This document shows positions 1-8,341 of a DNA stretch of 50,572 bases, piece by piece. The stretch comes from Gammaproteobacteria bacterium UBA2810. GTDB lineage: Bacteria > Pseudomonadota > Gammaproteobacteria > Enterobacterales > Succinivibrionaceae. Each line of letters begins with the position of its first letter. The first letter of the stretch is position 1. The stretch spans positions 1-50,572 of the forward strand of contig DEHC01000057.1 in the NCBI GenBank assembly GCA_002351705.1. Direction: 5' to 3'. The notes under the pieces were generated by a model. That model worked only from the letters and a program-made list of their open reading frames with translations. It ran no database searches and was not told the origin of the DNA. Both the position numbers and the translations under genes were made by a program.

Positions 1-186
1 ACGGGGTTATGCAATAGCCCCAAATTCAGGACTTGATTCAGGGCGGCGGCACGGGGAAATTTTACGTGGAAACGGCCGGCCCGCAAGCCCTCATGGCCTG
101 CCGGGTAGCCGGAAAATTTATTCCGCAGGGCACTGTGTGCAGGTCCGGATCAGGAAGTCAGTTTCCGTCCCGCGGGCTGACGGAAT
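1..186. other. Non-coding flank downstream of mutH
   Basis: No gene is visible. Two inverted repeats occur. One near positions 4-22 has arms GGGGTTAT and ATAGCCCC around a 3-base loop. The other, TTCCGTC (163-169) with GACGGAA (179-185), lies just beyond the mutH stop on the minus strand. Neither is followed by a T-run, so calling either a terminator would be a guess. Confidence 0.4.
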
Positions 187-879
187 TCAGATCATGAAGG
201 CTTTTTTCAGAATTTTCTCTGTGAAGCTTCTTCTCAGGTAAAAGCCGCGGGGACCGGTCATCACGATCTCCCCGTCCCTGCCGACAGCCCTGATCATGAC
301 CGTGCTGTCCGCAGCCTTGGGCCTTATCTGGAGGGCCGTGCCGTCATGCGCCGTTATCTCGAGGATCCTGCCCTCCGAGATTTTCTCAAGATGCTCCTCC
401 CAGTCTGCTTTGAGGATTTTCTCCTCCCCGGCGTCCGGCGACCAGAAAAATGGAGTGCCGAGCCGGCGCTCTCCGAGCGGTATGGCGCGGTCGCCCTCGA
501 CGGGGAAGAACAGCACTCTCGAGAGCTTGTTCCTGACTGATGACTTTTCCCAGGTGAGGCCGGCCGTGCCCGTGAGGTGCGCCATGCAGACGTAGGTGCT
601 CTCGAGCGGCCTCAGATCAGGCCCGATGGGAATGCTTTTGAGCTCAACGTGGATTTTTTCGAAGTCGCACACCGGCCGGCTGCTTCCGGTTGCGCCGAGA
701 TAAAGCTCGAGAAGCTTTCCCGCGTAGCCCTTGGCGCCCTTCATTGAGGATGGAATGACAGCAGATGCCTCATCTGACAGCTCCCCGAGAGTGAGTCCTG
801 ATATGGCGAGGGCACGCTCCATGAGCTCATCCTCGCTCAGAGGCTCAGGGACCGCTTTCCAGATGCCGCTTCCGCCCAT
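187..879 (-). CDS. mutH: DNA mismatch repair endonuclease MutH
   Basis: MutH nicks the unmethylated strand at hemimethylated GATC sites after activation by MutS and MutL, which marks the new strand for excision. The 230-residue product is close to the usual MutH length. It carries the restriction-like catalytic motif D-x6-E-x-K as D72, E79 and K81 (context CDFEKIHVELKSIPIG). The C-terminal part keeps the GPRGFYLRRSFT segment. It is divergent from rppH, with about 100 bases between the starts, as in several gammaproteobacteria where mutH, rppH, ptsP and thyA cluster. MutH implies a Dam methylase and MutL elsewhere in the genome. Identification is firm. Confidence 0.93.
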   Translation of the reverse strand: MGGSGIWKAVPEPLSEDELMERALAISGLTLGELSDEASAVIPSSMKGAKGYAGKLLELYLGATGSSRPVCDFEKIHVELKSIPIGPDLRPLESTYVCMAHLTGTAGLTWEKSSVRNKLSRVLFFPVEGDRAIPLGERRLGTPFFWSPDAGEEKILKADWEEHLEKISEGRILEITAHDGTALQIRPKAADSTVMIRAVGRDGEIVMTGPRGFYLRRSFTEKILKKAFMI

Positions 880-979
880 TTTCTTCCCCGCAGAACTTCA
901 AATTTTCGGATCGGCTTTATTGTATAAAATAATGATCTGTGAAAAAATTGAAAAAGCAAAATTTTATTCGGATTTTAAG

Positions 980-1516
980 TTGATTGACCAAGACGGCTTC
1001 CGCCTGAATGTTGGCATTGTCATTGCCGCCCCGGACGGGAGAGTTCTGTGGGCACGACGAATAGGGCAGAATACATGGCAGTTTCCCCAGGGCGGCATAG
1101 ATGCAGGCGAGACTCCCAGGGCGGCCATGTACCGCGAACTCGGGGAGGAGCTCGGGCTTGCGCCGGATGATGTCACCCTTGAGGCCGAGACGTCAGGCTG
1201 GCACCGCTACCGTCTTCCGAAAAGATGCATCCACTATGACGAGCATCCTGTATGCGTCGGACAGAAGCAGAAATGGTTCCTCCTGAAGCCGGTCAATGCC
1301 GGATCCCTGCTCCACGTGAATTTCGCAAGCACCAGGGAAAAGCCGGAGTTTGACGGCTGGCGCTGGGTTTCGTACTGGTATCCGATAAGGCAGGTGGTCA
1401 ACTTCAAGCGTGATGTATACCGCCGCGTGCTGACCGAATTTTCAGACAAAGTAATCGGGAACAAACAGGCGGACTGCGCGCCCGCTTCGTGTCCCTCCGG
1501 AGGAAAGTCATGCTGA
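980..1516 (+). CDS. rppH: RNA pyrophosphohydrolase RppH (Nudix)
   Basis: RppH removes pyrophosphate from the 5' end of triphosphorylated mRNA and so triggers RNase E-dependent decay. The Nudix box is intact (GGIDAGETPRAAMYRELGEE), as is the family block KPVCIGQKQKWFLL-like PVCVGQKQKWFLL. I chose the TTG at 980 because the resulting N-terminus (M-I-D-Q-D-G-F-R-L-N-V-G-I-V) lines up with the start of E. coli RppH and gives 178 residues against 176. An in-frame ATG at 932 would add 16 residues, has no Shine-Dalgarno sequence, and sits directly behind a TATAAA-like element at 923-930 that may be the promoter. The stop overlaps ptsP by 7 bases. Confidence 0.88.
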   Translation: MIDQDGFRLNVGIVIAAPDGRVLWARRIGQNTWQFPQGGIDAGETPRAAMYRELGEELGLAPDDVTLEAETSGWHRYRLPKRCIHYDEHPVCVGQKQKWFLLKPVNAGSLLHVNFASTREKPEFDGWRWVSYWYPIRQVVNFKRDVYRRVLTEFSDKVIGNKQADCAPASCPSGGKSC

Positions 1517-3771
1517 CTGCTCTCAGAAAGATTATTGAAGGTGTTTCATCGGCACAGACGCTGAATGACGCGATGAAGTGCATGGTGTCCCAGATCAAGC
1601 AGGCCCTCTCCGCAGACTGCTGCTCGATTTATCTCTCGGAGACCTCGCAGTCAGGCTCGGTGTTCCGTCTCGCGGCGAGCGACGGGCTCGCGGAGTCCGC
1701 AGTAGGCAAGGTCTGCCTCGGGGAGAAGGAGGGCCTTGTCGGCCTTGCCGGAAGCAGGCTTGAGGTCATAAATGTCGCGGTCGCGAGGGACCATCCCGGA
1801 TTCAAGTACCTGCCCGAGGCCGGAGAGGACAGCTACACCTCGTTCCTCGGCGTTCCCATCATGCACCAGAGAAAGGTGCTCGGCGTCCTTGTCATTCAGC
1901 AGAAGGAGGCCAGGAAGTTCAATGACGAGGAGGAATCGTTTGCCGTAACCCTCGCCGCGCAGCTTGCTGCCGAGATCATTCAGGCAGAGATGAAGAGCGA
2001 GCTGACGCCCGGCGCAAGATCAGGCGTTTTCCGCGGCGCGCCGGTCTCGGACGGCGTCGCTATGGCCAGGGCCTGGGTGTGGAGGCCCCATATCGAGCTC
2101 AGCCAGGTTGCACTGAAGAAGGCGGATGATCCGGAGATGCAGCTTGAGCTCTTCAGGCAGGTCATACTCCAGGTCCAGATGGAGCTTGACTCGGTCCTCG
2201 TGAGGTTCGAGGGCGGGTCAGTCCGCGACACCGGCGACATCTTCGACATGTACGAGTCGCTGCTCAATGATCCGGCGTTCTCCAACGCAATCGAGGACGA
2301 GATTATGAAGAACGGCTGGACGGCATCGTCCGCCGTCAGGATAACTGCCGAGCAGATCATTGCGAAATACGAGGGCATGACTGACGCATACATGCGCGAG
2401 CGCACCCTTGATGTCAGGGATGTCGCCCAGAGAATTCTCTCAGGCCTTTCCCACAGCGAGGTTGACGAGTTTGACGTTACCGAGCCGGTCATCGTTGTCG
2501 CCGAGGAGATTACCGCGTCCATCCTCGCGGAGATTGCAAGGGACAAGCTGATGGGCGTCGTGTGCCTGAACGGCGCGGCGAACTCGCATGCCGCGATCCT
2601 CGCGCGCACGCTCGGAGTGCCGGCAGTCACCGGCGTCAAGCTGTCGCTCTCCAAAGTCGCTGACCGGCTGATGATAGTCGACGGCTCGAAGGGCGAGGTG
2701 TTCACCGATCCGGAGCCCGCGGTTGTCGCCGAGTACCGGGAAATCATTGAGCATGAGAGGCACATCAGCGAGACGGCAGAGTGCGAGAGCTCCGGCGCAT
2801 CAGTCACGCGAGACGGCGTCAGGGTTCCGGTCTCCCTCAATGTCGGGCTGACCGGTGCGGTCTCGCACTCCGACAAGTCGCTCATTGACAGCGTCGGCCT
2901 TTACCGCACCGAGATTTCATTTATCGTCAGGAACTCCTTCCCTTCCGAGGACGAGCAGACCGAGGCCTACCGCAGGCTGCTCGAGAGCTATGCGCCGCTC
3001 ACCGTCACCATGAGAACGCTCGATGCAGGCGGCGACAAGCAGCTCTCCTATTATCCGCAGAAGGAAATCAACCCGGCCCTGGGACTTAGGGGCGTAAGGC
3101 TGACTCTTGAGCATCCCGCGCTCTTCCTCACCCAGCTCAAGGCGATGCTCAGGGCCTCCGTGGGCCTCGGCAACCTCCGCATCATGATCCCCATGCCCTG
3201 CTCTGTAAGGGAAATCAGCGAGTCAAGGCGCCTACTCGATCAGGCCTATGACGAGGTAAGGGCATCCCTTCCTCCCGAGGAGCGGGAAAGCTTTGCCCGC
3301 CCGCCGTTCGGCATCATGATTGAGGTTCCGTCGGTGATTTACATTCTCGAGGAGACCTCGCAGTACACCGACTTCTGGTCTGTCGGAAGCAATGACCTCA
3401 CGCAGTACCTCCTTGCGGTTGACCGCGGGAATCCATCGGTGTCCGGGCTCTATGATCCCTATCACCCGGCCGTACTCAAGGTGCTCCGCTATATTGCGGA
3501 GACTGCCTCCCGCCTCGGGAAGCCCCTTGACATCTGCGGCGAGCTTGCGGGAGAGCCGGTCGGGGCGCTGCTGCTCCTGGCCTCTGGCTACCGCAGCCTC
3601 AGCATGAACGAGAGCAGCATCGCAAAAATCAAGTACCTCATCAGAAGGGCGGACACCTCTGAGCTCGCGAAGATGCTCTCGTCAGTCGATCTCACTGATC
3701 CGGACATGATCAGGAAGACCTTCGGTGAGTATGCGGAAAGGATAATGAAGGACTCTGCGGAGGAAAAATGA
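1510..3771 (+). CDS. ptsP: Phosphoenolpyruvate-protein phosphotransferase PtsP (EI-Ntr)
   Basis: First enzyme of the nitrogen PTS: it autophosphorylates from PEP and passes phosphate to NPr, then to EIIA-Ntr. It is about 753 residues. A GAF domain covers roughly 15-160. The EI-type N-terminal region follows, with the phosphohistidine swivel domain holding active H360 in GAANSHAAILARTLGVPAV. The C-terminal PEP-binding barrel carries FWSVGSNDLTQYLLAVDR and the catalytic cysteine in DICGELAG. The ATG at 1510 has a good ribosome site (GGAGGAAA) and matches the E. coli start MLTxLRxIxE; an in-frame start at 1489 is upstream of that site. It overlaps rppH and thyA, so translation is probably coupled. 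ptsN and ptsO are not in the window. Confidence 0.95.
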   Translation: MLTALRKIIEGVSSAQTLNDAMKCMVSQIKQALSADCCSIYLSETSQSGSVFRLAASDGLAESAVGKVCLGEKEGLVGLAGSRLEVINVAVARDHPGFKYLPEAGEDSYTSFLGVPIMHQRKVLGVLVIQQKEARKFNDEEESFAVTLAAQLAAEIIQAEMKSELTPGARSGVFRGAPVSDGVAMARAWVWRPHIELSQVALKKADDPEMQLELFRQVILQVQMELDSVLVRFEGGSVRDTGDIFDMYESLLNDPAFSNAIEDEIMKNGWTASSAVRITAEQIIAKYEGMTDAYMRERTLDVRDVAQRILSGLSHSEVDEFDVTEPVIVVAEEITASILAEIARDKLMGVVCLNGAANSHAAILARTLGVPAVTGVKLSLSKVADRLMIVDGSKGEVFTDPEPAVVAEYREIIEHERHISETAECESSGASVTRDGVRVPVSLNVGLTGAVSHSDKSLIDSVGLYRTEISFIVRNSFPSEDEQTEAYRRLLESYAPLTVTMRTLDAGGDKQLSYYPQKEINPALGLRGVRLTLEHPALFLTQLKAMLRASVGLGNLRIMIPMPCSVREISESRRLLDQAYDEVRASLPPEERESFARPPFGIMIEVPSVIYILEETSQYTDFWSVGSNDLTQYLLAVDRGNPSVSGLYDPYHPAVLKVLRYIAETASRLGKPLDICGELAGEPVGALLLLASGYRSLSMNESSIAKIKYLIRRADTSELAKMLSSVDLTDPDMIRKTFGEYAERIMKDSAEEK

Positions 3772-4562
3772 GGCAGTACCTTGATCTTATGAGGACAGTA
3801 CTGGAGACCGGACACTTCAAGAATGACCGCACCGGAACCGGCACCAGATCGATTTTCGGCTACCAGATGAGATTCAGCCTGAAGGACGGCTTCCCGCTCG
3901 TCACCACCAAGAAGTGCCATCTCCGCTCGATTATCCACGAGCTGCTCTGGTTCCTTAGCGGCAGCACCAACGTAAAGTATCTCCACGACAACGGCGTCAC
4001 GATCTGGGACGAGTGGGCCGATGAGAACGGCGACCTCGGGCCTGTCTACGGCGCGGAGTGGAGATCATGGCCTGCGTCTGGCGGCAGGCACATTGACCAG
4101 ATCAGCAATGTGATTGAGGAGATAAAGCGCAATCCTGACTCAAGGAGGCTTGTGGTCTCGGCGTGGAATGTCGGCGAGCTTGACAAAATGGCGCTCTCGC
4201 CGTGCCATGCGCTGTTCCAGTTCTATGTCCTTGACGGAGTGCTCTCCTGCCAGCTCTATCAGAGAAGCTGCGACATTTTCCTGGGGCTCCCGTTCAATAT
4301 CGCGAGCTACGCGCTCCTCACCAGCATGGTCGCCCAGCAGTGCGATCTTGAGCCGGGCGACTTTGTCTGGACCGGCGGCGACACCCATCTTTATGTCAAC
4401 CACCTCGAGCAGGCACGGCTGCAGCTTTCAAGGGAGCCGCGTCCTCTGCCGAAGCTTGTCTTCAGGCGCAGGCCGGATTCGATTTTTGACTACCGCTACG
4501 AGGACTTCTCCATTGAGGGTTATGATCCATGGCCTGCCATCAAGGCTCCTGTGGCAGTGTGA
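3768..4562 (+). CDS. thyA: Thymidylate synthase ThyA
   Basis: Converts dUMP and methylene-tetrahydrofolate to dTMP and dihydrofolate. The product has 264 residues, the same as E. coli ThyA. The catalytic cysteine is C146 in ALSPCHALFQFYV. The folate and dUMP segments RTGTGTRSIFG, YQRSCDIFLGLPFNIASYA and THLYVNH are all present, as is the C-terminal APVAV. It starts by an ATGA overlap with the ptsP stop. In E. coli lgt lies between ptsP and thyA; here it is absent from this spot. Confidence 0.97.
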   Translation: MRQYLDLMRTVLETGHFKNDRTGTGTRSIFGYQMRFSLKDGFPLVTTKKCHLRSIIHELLWFLSGSTNVKYLHDNGVTIWDEWADENGDLGPVYGAEWRSWPASGGRHIDQISNVIEEIKRNPDSRRLVVSAWNVGELDKMALSPCHALFQFYVLDGVLSCQLYQRSCDIFLGLPFNIASYALLTSMVAQQCDLEPGDFVWTGGDTHLYVNHLEQARLQLSREPRPLPKLVFRRRPDSIFDYRYEDFSIEGYDPWPAIKAPVAV

Positions 4563-4571
4563 GGAGGAATA

Positions 4572-4862
4572 ATGGACAGCAGGGAATACGCAAGGACAGT
4601 CTGGAACTCAAGAAGGGGCATGCATGAGATAGATGTCATGCTCGATCCCTTTGTAAAGGAGGACCTTCTCGGCCTTGACGAGAAGAGGCAGCGTGAGTAC
4701 GTGAGGCTTCTTGACCGCACGGATCTCGAGCTCATCAATTTTCTGGTAAGGGGCGCCGATGCCGAGGATGAGGAGACGCGCGATATCGTGGGCGTTATCC
4801 GCGAGTGCCACCTCAGACGGATGAGAAAGGCGGAAAAGGAAGGGCTCCCAGAAGAGCAGTAA
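4572..4862 (+). CDS. sdhE: FAD assembly factor SdhE
   Basis: Small soluble chaperone that promotes covalent attachment of FAD to SdhA and, in enterobacteria, FrdA. At 96 residues it has the family size. It shows the signature RGxxE as RGMHE (R15-E19), followed by IDVMLDPF. It starts 9 bases after thyA with a strong GGAGGAA site. If the organism is a fumarate-respiring succinate producer, the main client would be fumarate reductase; that is inference, since neither frd nor sdh is in the window. The acidic C-terminus (EKEGLPEEQ) is slightly longer than in E. coli YgfY. Confidence 0.88.
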   Translation: MDSREYARTVWNSRRGMHEIDVMLDPFVKEDLLGLDEKRQREYVRLLDRTDLELINFLVRGADAEDEETRDIVGVIRECHLRRMRKAEKEGLPEEQ

Positions 4863-4886
4863 CAGGAATCGCATGGAGGTGCGGAA

Positions 4887-6062
4887 GTGAAAATTTGTGT
4901 AGCAGGGGCAGGATATGTCGGACTGTCACTCTCAGTCATGCTCTCGGTCAGCAATGAGGTGAGGATTCTTGAGATCAATCCTGAGCGTGTGGCGATGGTC
5001 AACAGAAGGGAGTCGCCGATTTCCGATGAGTACATCGAGAAATACCTCAGGGAAAAGAAGCTTGACCTCACCGCAATGTCAGAGCCTGAGGCTGCCATGA
5101 AGGACGCGGAGCTGATAATCGTCGCAACCCCGACCAACTATGATCCTGAGCTCAACTACTTCAATGTTGACTCGGTCAATGCGGTGATTGAGGAGGCGCT
5201 GAAGTTCGCGCCTGACGCTGAAATCGTAGTGAAGAGCACGCTTCCCGTCGGATTCACCGAGGACGCGAGGAAGAAGTTCGGCACGCAGCACATCCATTTC
5301 TCCCCGGAGTTCCTCCGCGAGGGGCACGCGCTCTACGACAACCTCTATCCCGCGAGAATAATCGTCGGGACCGACTCGGAGAAGGTCGGGCATGATTTCT
5401 CCGCGCTTCTCGCCGCAGGAGCACTCAAGAAGAAGGAGGACATCCCGGTCGTAATCATGAAGCCGACCGAGGCAGAGAGCGTCAAGCTCTTCGCCAATAC
5501 CTACCTTGCGATGCGCGTCTCCTTCTTCAACGAGCTTGACACCTATGCCGCGACCAAGGGGCTTTCCACCGCGAAGATCATCGAGGGCGTCTGCCTCGAT
5601 CCCAGGATCGGCGATTTCTACAACAACCCCTCGTTCGGCTACGGCGGCTACTGCCTCCCCAAGGACACCAAGCAGCTTCTCGCCAATTACCGCGACGTGC
5701 CGAGCACCCTCATAAAGGCAATCGTCGAGTCGAACTCGGTAAGAAAGGATTTCGTCGCCTCCCTTATCGTGAAGAAGAACCCGAAGAGAGTCGGGATCTA
5801 CCGCCTCGTGATGAAGAGCGGCTCCGACAATTTCCGCTCGTCATCAATCCAGGGCGTCATGAAGCGCATCAAGGCCAAGGGCATCGAGGTTGTGGTCTAC
5901 GAGCCGATGCTCCGCGAGGACAGCTTCTTCAACTCAAAGGTAATCAGGGATCTTGACGAGTTCAAGAAGAGCTGCGACGTGATTGTGGCCAACAGGCGCA
6001 CCCCTGAGCTCAGCGACGTAAGCGACAAGGTATTCACCAGGGATCTTTACTCCAGTGACTGA
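4887..6062 (+). CDS. ugd: UDP-glucose 6-dehydrogenase Ugd
   Basis: Oxidises UDP-glucose to UDP-glucuronate with NAD+, supplying sugar for capsule, LPS or exopolysaccharide. The 391-residue product opens with the Rossmann motif GAGYVGLSLSVML and has KSTLPVGFT, FSPEFLREG and the active-site cysteine in GYGGYCLPKDTKQL. The start is GTG at 4887 with a GGAGGT site. The organisation is that of the short bacterial UGDs. The stop overlaps the GTG of the next gene by 8 bases, so the isoprenoid synthase behind it is probably translated from the same message. No other polysaccharide gene is nearby apart from rmlD, 16 kb away. Confidence 0.94.
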   Translation: MKICVAGAGYVGLSLSVMLSVSNEVRILEINPERVAMVNRRESPISDEYIEKYLREKKLDLTAMSEPEAAMKDAELIIVATPTNYDPELNYFNVDSVNAVIEEALKFAPDAEIVVKSTLPVGFTEDARKKFGTQHIHFSPEFLREGHALYDNLYPARIIVGTDSEKVGHDFSALLAAGALKKKEDIPVVIMKPTEAESVKLFANTYLAMRVSFFNELDTYAATKGLSTAKIIEGVCLDPRIGDFYNNPSFGYGGYCLPKDTKQLLANYRDVPSTLIKAIVESNSVRKDFVASLIVKKNPKRVGIYRLVMKSGSDNFRSSSIQGVMKRIKAKGIEVVVYEPMLREDSFFNSKVIRDLDEFKKSCDVIVANRRTPELSDVSDKVFTRDLYSSD

Positions 6063-7119
6063 TACCAGTGACATCGCGCCCCTGAGCAGGGAGGAGCAGA
6101 AGGCGCACCTCGACCGGGTGTCGAGGACGTTCGCGCTAACCATCACGGCGCTGCCGGATGATCTGTGCGACTACGTAAGCTGCGCCTATCTCCTCTGCCG
6201 GATAGCCGACACCATCGAAGATGATCCGAAGATGCCGGCCCGTGACAAGGTTGACGAGCTCAACACCATGTCACTCGTGTTCGACGGGGCCGTCACGAGC
6301 ACTGATTTTCATGACGGGGTGATGGGAAGGCTGTCCGCCAACGAGGCCGAGACGGCGCTCATGGATGACATCCCGCGGGTCTTCGCGAGGTTCAGCAGCT
6401 ATCCTGACAATGTCAGGGCGGTCATCTCGGAGGGCGTCAGGATCATGTGCGCCGGCATGGGCGCCGCCCAGACGGCAGGCCGGGTCAGGACCAGGCATGA
6501 TCTTGATCTTTACTGCTACTCGGTTGCGGGGGTGGTCGGCGAGCTGCTTGCCGAGCTCTTCATGCTGAGAAGCCCCGGCATGGCGGCGGAGCGCAGGGCG
6601 GTCATGGCCCTCGCGGTCAGCTTCGGCGAGGGGCTGCAGATGACGAACATCCTCAAGGACGTGAGGGACGACGCCGCGCGCGGCGTCTGCTGGCTCCCGG
6701 CAGGCACCGGACCGGATGATGCCGGCGGGCAGAATGCCGCTGACGTACCGCTTTCCGGGGAGGAGCGCTCGAGGCTTGTGGAGGAGAATGTCAGGATCGC
6801 GGCCGGGCACCTCCTCAACGCGGTCAGGTTTATCCTCAAGGTGCCTGCTGCCGAGAGGGGGATCAGGAAATTCTGCTCCTGGGCTGCCGCAATGGCATTC
6901 CTTACACTGAGGAACATCAGCGCCAACCCGTCCTTCAGCAGCGCCGCGCAGATCAAGATCAGCAGGAAGGCGGTGAAGCGCACCGTGCTCCTGTGCAACC
7001 TTGCGGTTTTCTCCAACTGGACGCTCAGGCTGCTGTTCAGGTATTTCAGGGGAAGCCTGGGCGCTGATATCCAGGACGAGTTCCTGCTGAAGAAACAGGT
7101 TTCCAGCTGGAAGGACTGA
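6055..7119 (+). CDS. Squalene/phytoene synthase family protein
   Basis: A head-to-head isoprenyl diphosphate synthase of 354 residues. Near the N-terminus it has VSRTFALTITALP, then the first aspartate-rich motif D52-T-I-E-D56-D57. The second motif is NILKDVRDD (D202, D205, D206) after GEGLQMT, with YCYSVAGVVGELLAELF between them. These are the metal and diphosphate ligands of the family and look intact. The product (squalene, dehydrosqualene or phytoene) cannot be read from sequence. There is no desaturase, hopanoid cyclase or second synthase nearby. The start is GTG at 6055, inside the ugd stop region. A GGDEF protein follows after 14 bases. The partner enzymes would have to be elsewhere. 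Confidence 0.85.
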   Translation: MTDTSDIAPLSREEQKAHLDRVSRTFALTITALPDDLCDYVSCAYLLCRIADTIEDDPKMPARDKVDELNTMSLVFDGAVTSTDFHDGVMGRLSANEAETALMDDIPRVFARFSSYPDNVRAVISEGVRIMCAGMGAAQTAGRVRTRHDLDLYCYSVAGVVGELLAELFMLRSPGMAAERRAVMALAVSFGEGLQMTNILKDVRDDAARGVCWLPAGTGPDDAGGQNAADVPLSGEERSRLVEENVRIAAGHLLNAVRFILKVPAAERGIRKFCSWAAAMAFLTLRNISANPSFSSAAQIKISRKAVKRTVLLCNLAVFSNWTLRLLFRYFRGSLGADIQDEFLLKKQVSSWKD

Positions 7120-7133
7120 GCGGGGGAGAGAGA

Positions 7134-8327
7134 GTGGCAGAGAAGAAGGCAGGCGGCGGGCAGTCAGCTGACTCGGACATCCTCATCCAGGTGAGGCGTG
7201 AGATCGCGTCCCATCTCTTCAGGACTGCGTGGCTCGAGATTGCCGCTTTCTCCATTCTCGGAATCGGCCTCTGCTTTGCCCTCGGCCCCTATGCGAGCAG
7301 GCTCCGGGAGAGCGTCTGGATTTTCCTCCTCCTCATCGTGTCAGCCGCCCGCAGCGCCCATGTCTATTTCACTGACTCTGACACATTCTGTTCCGGAAAG
7401 GGAAGCTCCGGCATCGCCGAGCTGCAGTATTTCTGCGGAGTGCTGGCCTCGTCTGCCGTGTGGTCGGTCGGCATTCTCTGGTTCTCGGCGGAGCTGCCGC
7501 TCACCGAGCTCGTTTATCTTCTTTTCTTTACAGCCGTTGAGATGACGGTGTCGGGGGCATGCCTCATGCTCTCGAGAAAGTGCTTCGCCGCGGCGGTCGC
7601 TCTTCCTGCGGCGGCTGTCATATACGCGGTCTGCTCCTATGAGTGGCCATGCCGGAAGGAGCTCCTTCTTTTCATCATCATCGCGTCGGTGCTCTCGGCT
7701 GTCGGGATCAGGCGGGCGGTAGGCGGCACGGTCGTCTCGGATCTTTACCGGAGGTTCGTGAACGCAGGCGAGGCCAGAAGGCTCTATGAGGAAGGCCTCA
7801 ACCTGAGGCGCGACGATCTGACGGATCAGCTCACCGGCGTCGGGAGCAGCAAGTGCTACGCCGAGAAGCTAGCTGACTTCTGGAGGATCTGCAGCAGGAC
7901 GTCATCGCCTCTCTCGCTTCTCCTGATAGATATTGATTATTTTGCGAAATACAATAATATCTACGGTAGCAGGACCGGTGACGCGTGTCTCAGGAAGACA
8001 GCGGAAATCATCAGGAAAGCTGCCTGCCGGAGAAAGGATGACACCTTCTCGAGGCTCGAGGGCGAGACCTTTGCGCTGCTCCTTCCGTTTACCGACCTCG
8101 CAGGGGCCAAGCATGTCGCAGGGCTTCTGCGCTCGGCGCTCAACGAGGCGGCCATCGAGCACATCTCGAGCGGGGTATCTGACCGGCTTACTGTCTCTGT
8201 GGGCATTGCCACAGTGGAGCCGCTCAATTCCATGAACAGCGATGTGCTCCGCGAGGCGGCTGCCAGGGCTCTGAAGAAGGCCAAGGACGGCGGGCGCAAC
8301 CAGGTTGCGGTGTCGTCGGCCAGATGA
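7134..8327 (+). CDS. Membrane GGDEF-domain protein with degenerate active site
   Basis: The N-terminal half (about residues 25-200) has several hydrophobic helices, forming a membrane sensor-like region. The C-terminal GGDEF domain starts at DDLTDQLTGVGS. The signature normally written GGEEF reads E309-G310-E311-T312-F313, with loss of the first glycine and the last acidic residue. The metal aspartates in LLIDIDYF and the GD of the nucleotide site are kept. The inhibitory site RxxD is present as R300-K-D-D303, five residues before the signature, exactly where it belongs. I infer little or no diguanylate cyclase activity and possible c-di-GMP binding. The start is GTG with GGGGGAGAG before it. 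Confidence 0.86.
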   Translation: MAEKKAGGGQSADSDILIQVRREIASHLFRTAWLEIAAFSILGIGLCFALGPYASRLRESVWIFLLLIVSAARSAHVYFTDSDTFCSGKGSSGIAELQYFCGVLASSAVWSVGILWFSAELPLTELVYLLFFTAVEMTVSGACLMLSRKCFAAAVALPAAAVIYAVCSYEWPCRKELLLFIIIASVLSAVGIRRAVGGTVVSDLYRRFVNAGEARRLYEEGLNLRRDDLTDQLTGVGSSKCYAEKLADFWRICSRTSSPLSLLLIDIDYFAKYNNIYGSRTGDACLRKTAEIIRKAACRRKDDTFSRLEGETFALLLPFTDLAGAKHVAGLLRSALNEAAIEHISSGVSDRLTVSVGIATVEPLNSMNSDVLREAAARALKKAKDGGRNQVAVSSAR

Positions 8328-8341
8328 AGTTAAGGAAAACT

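Noticed and set aside
1980..2885. A 301-codon open frame antisense to ptsP
   Set aside because: The product is Ser/Thr-rich without domains, and the plus strand here encodes the conserved swivel domain of PtsP.
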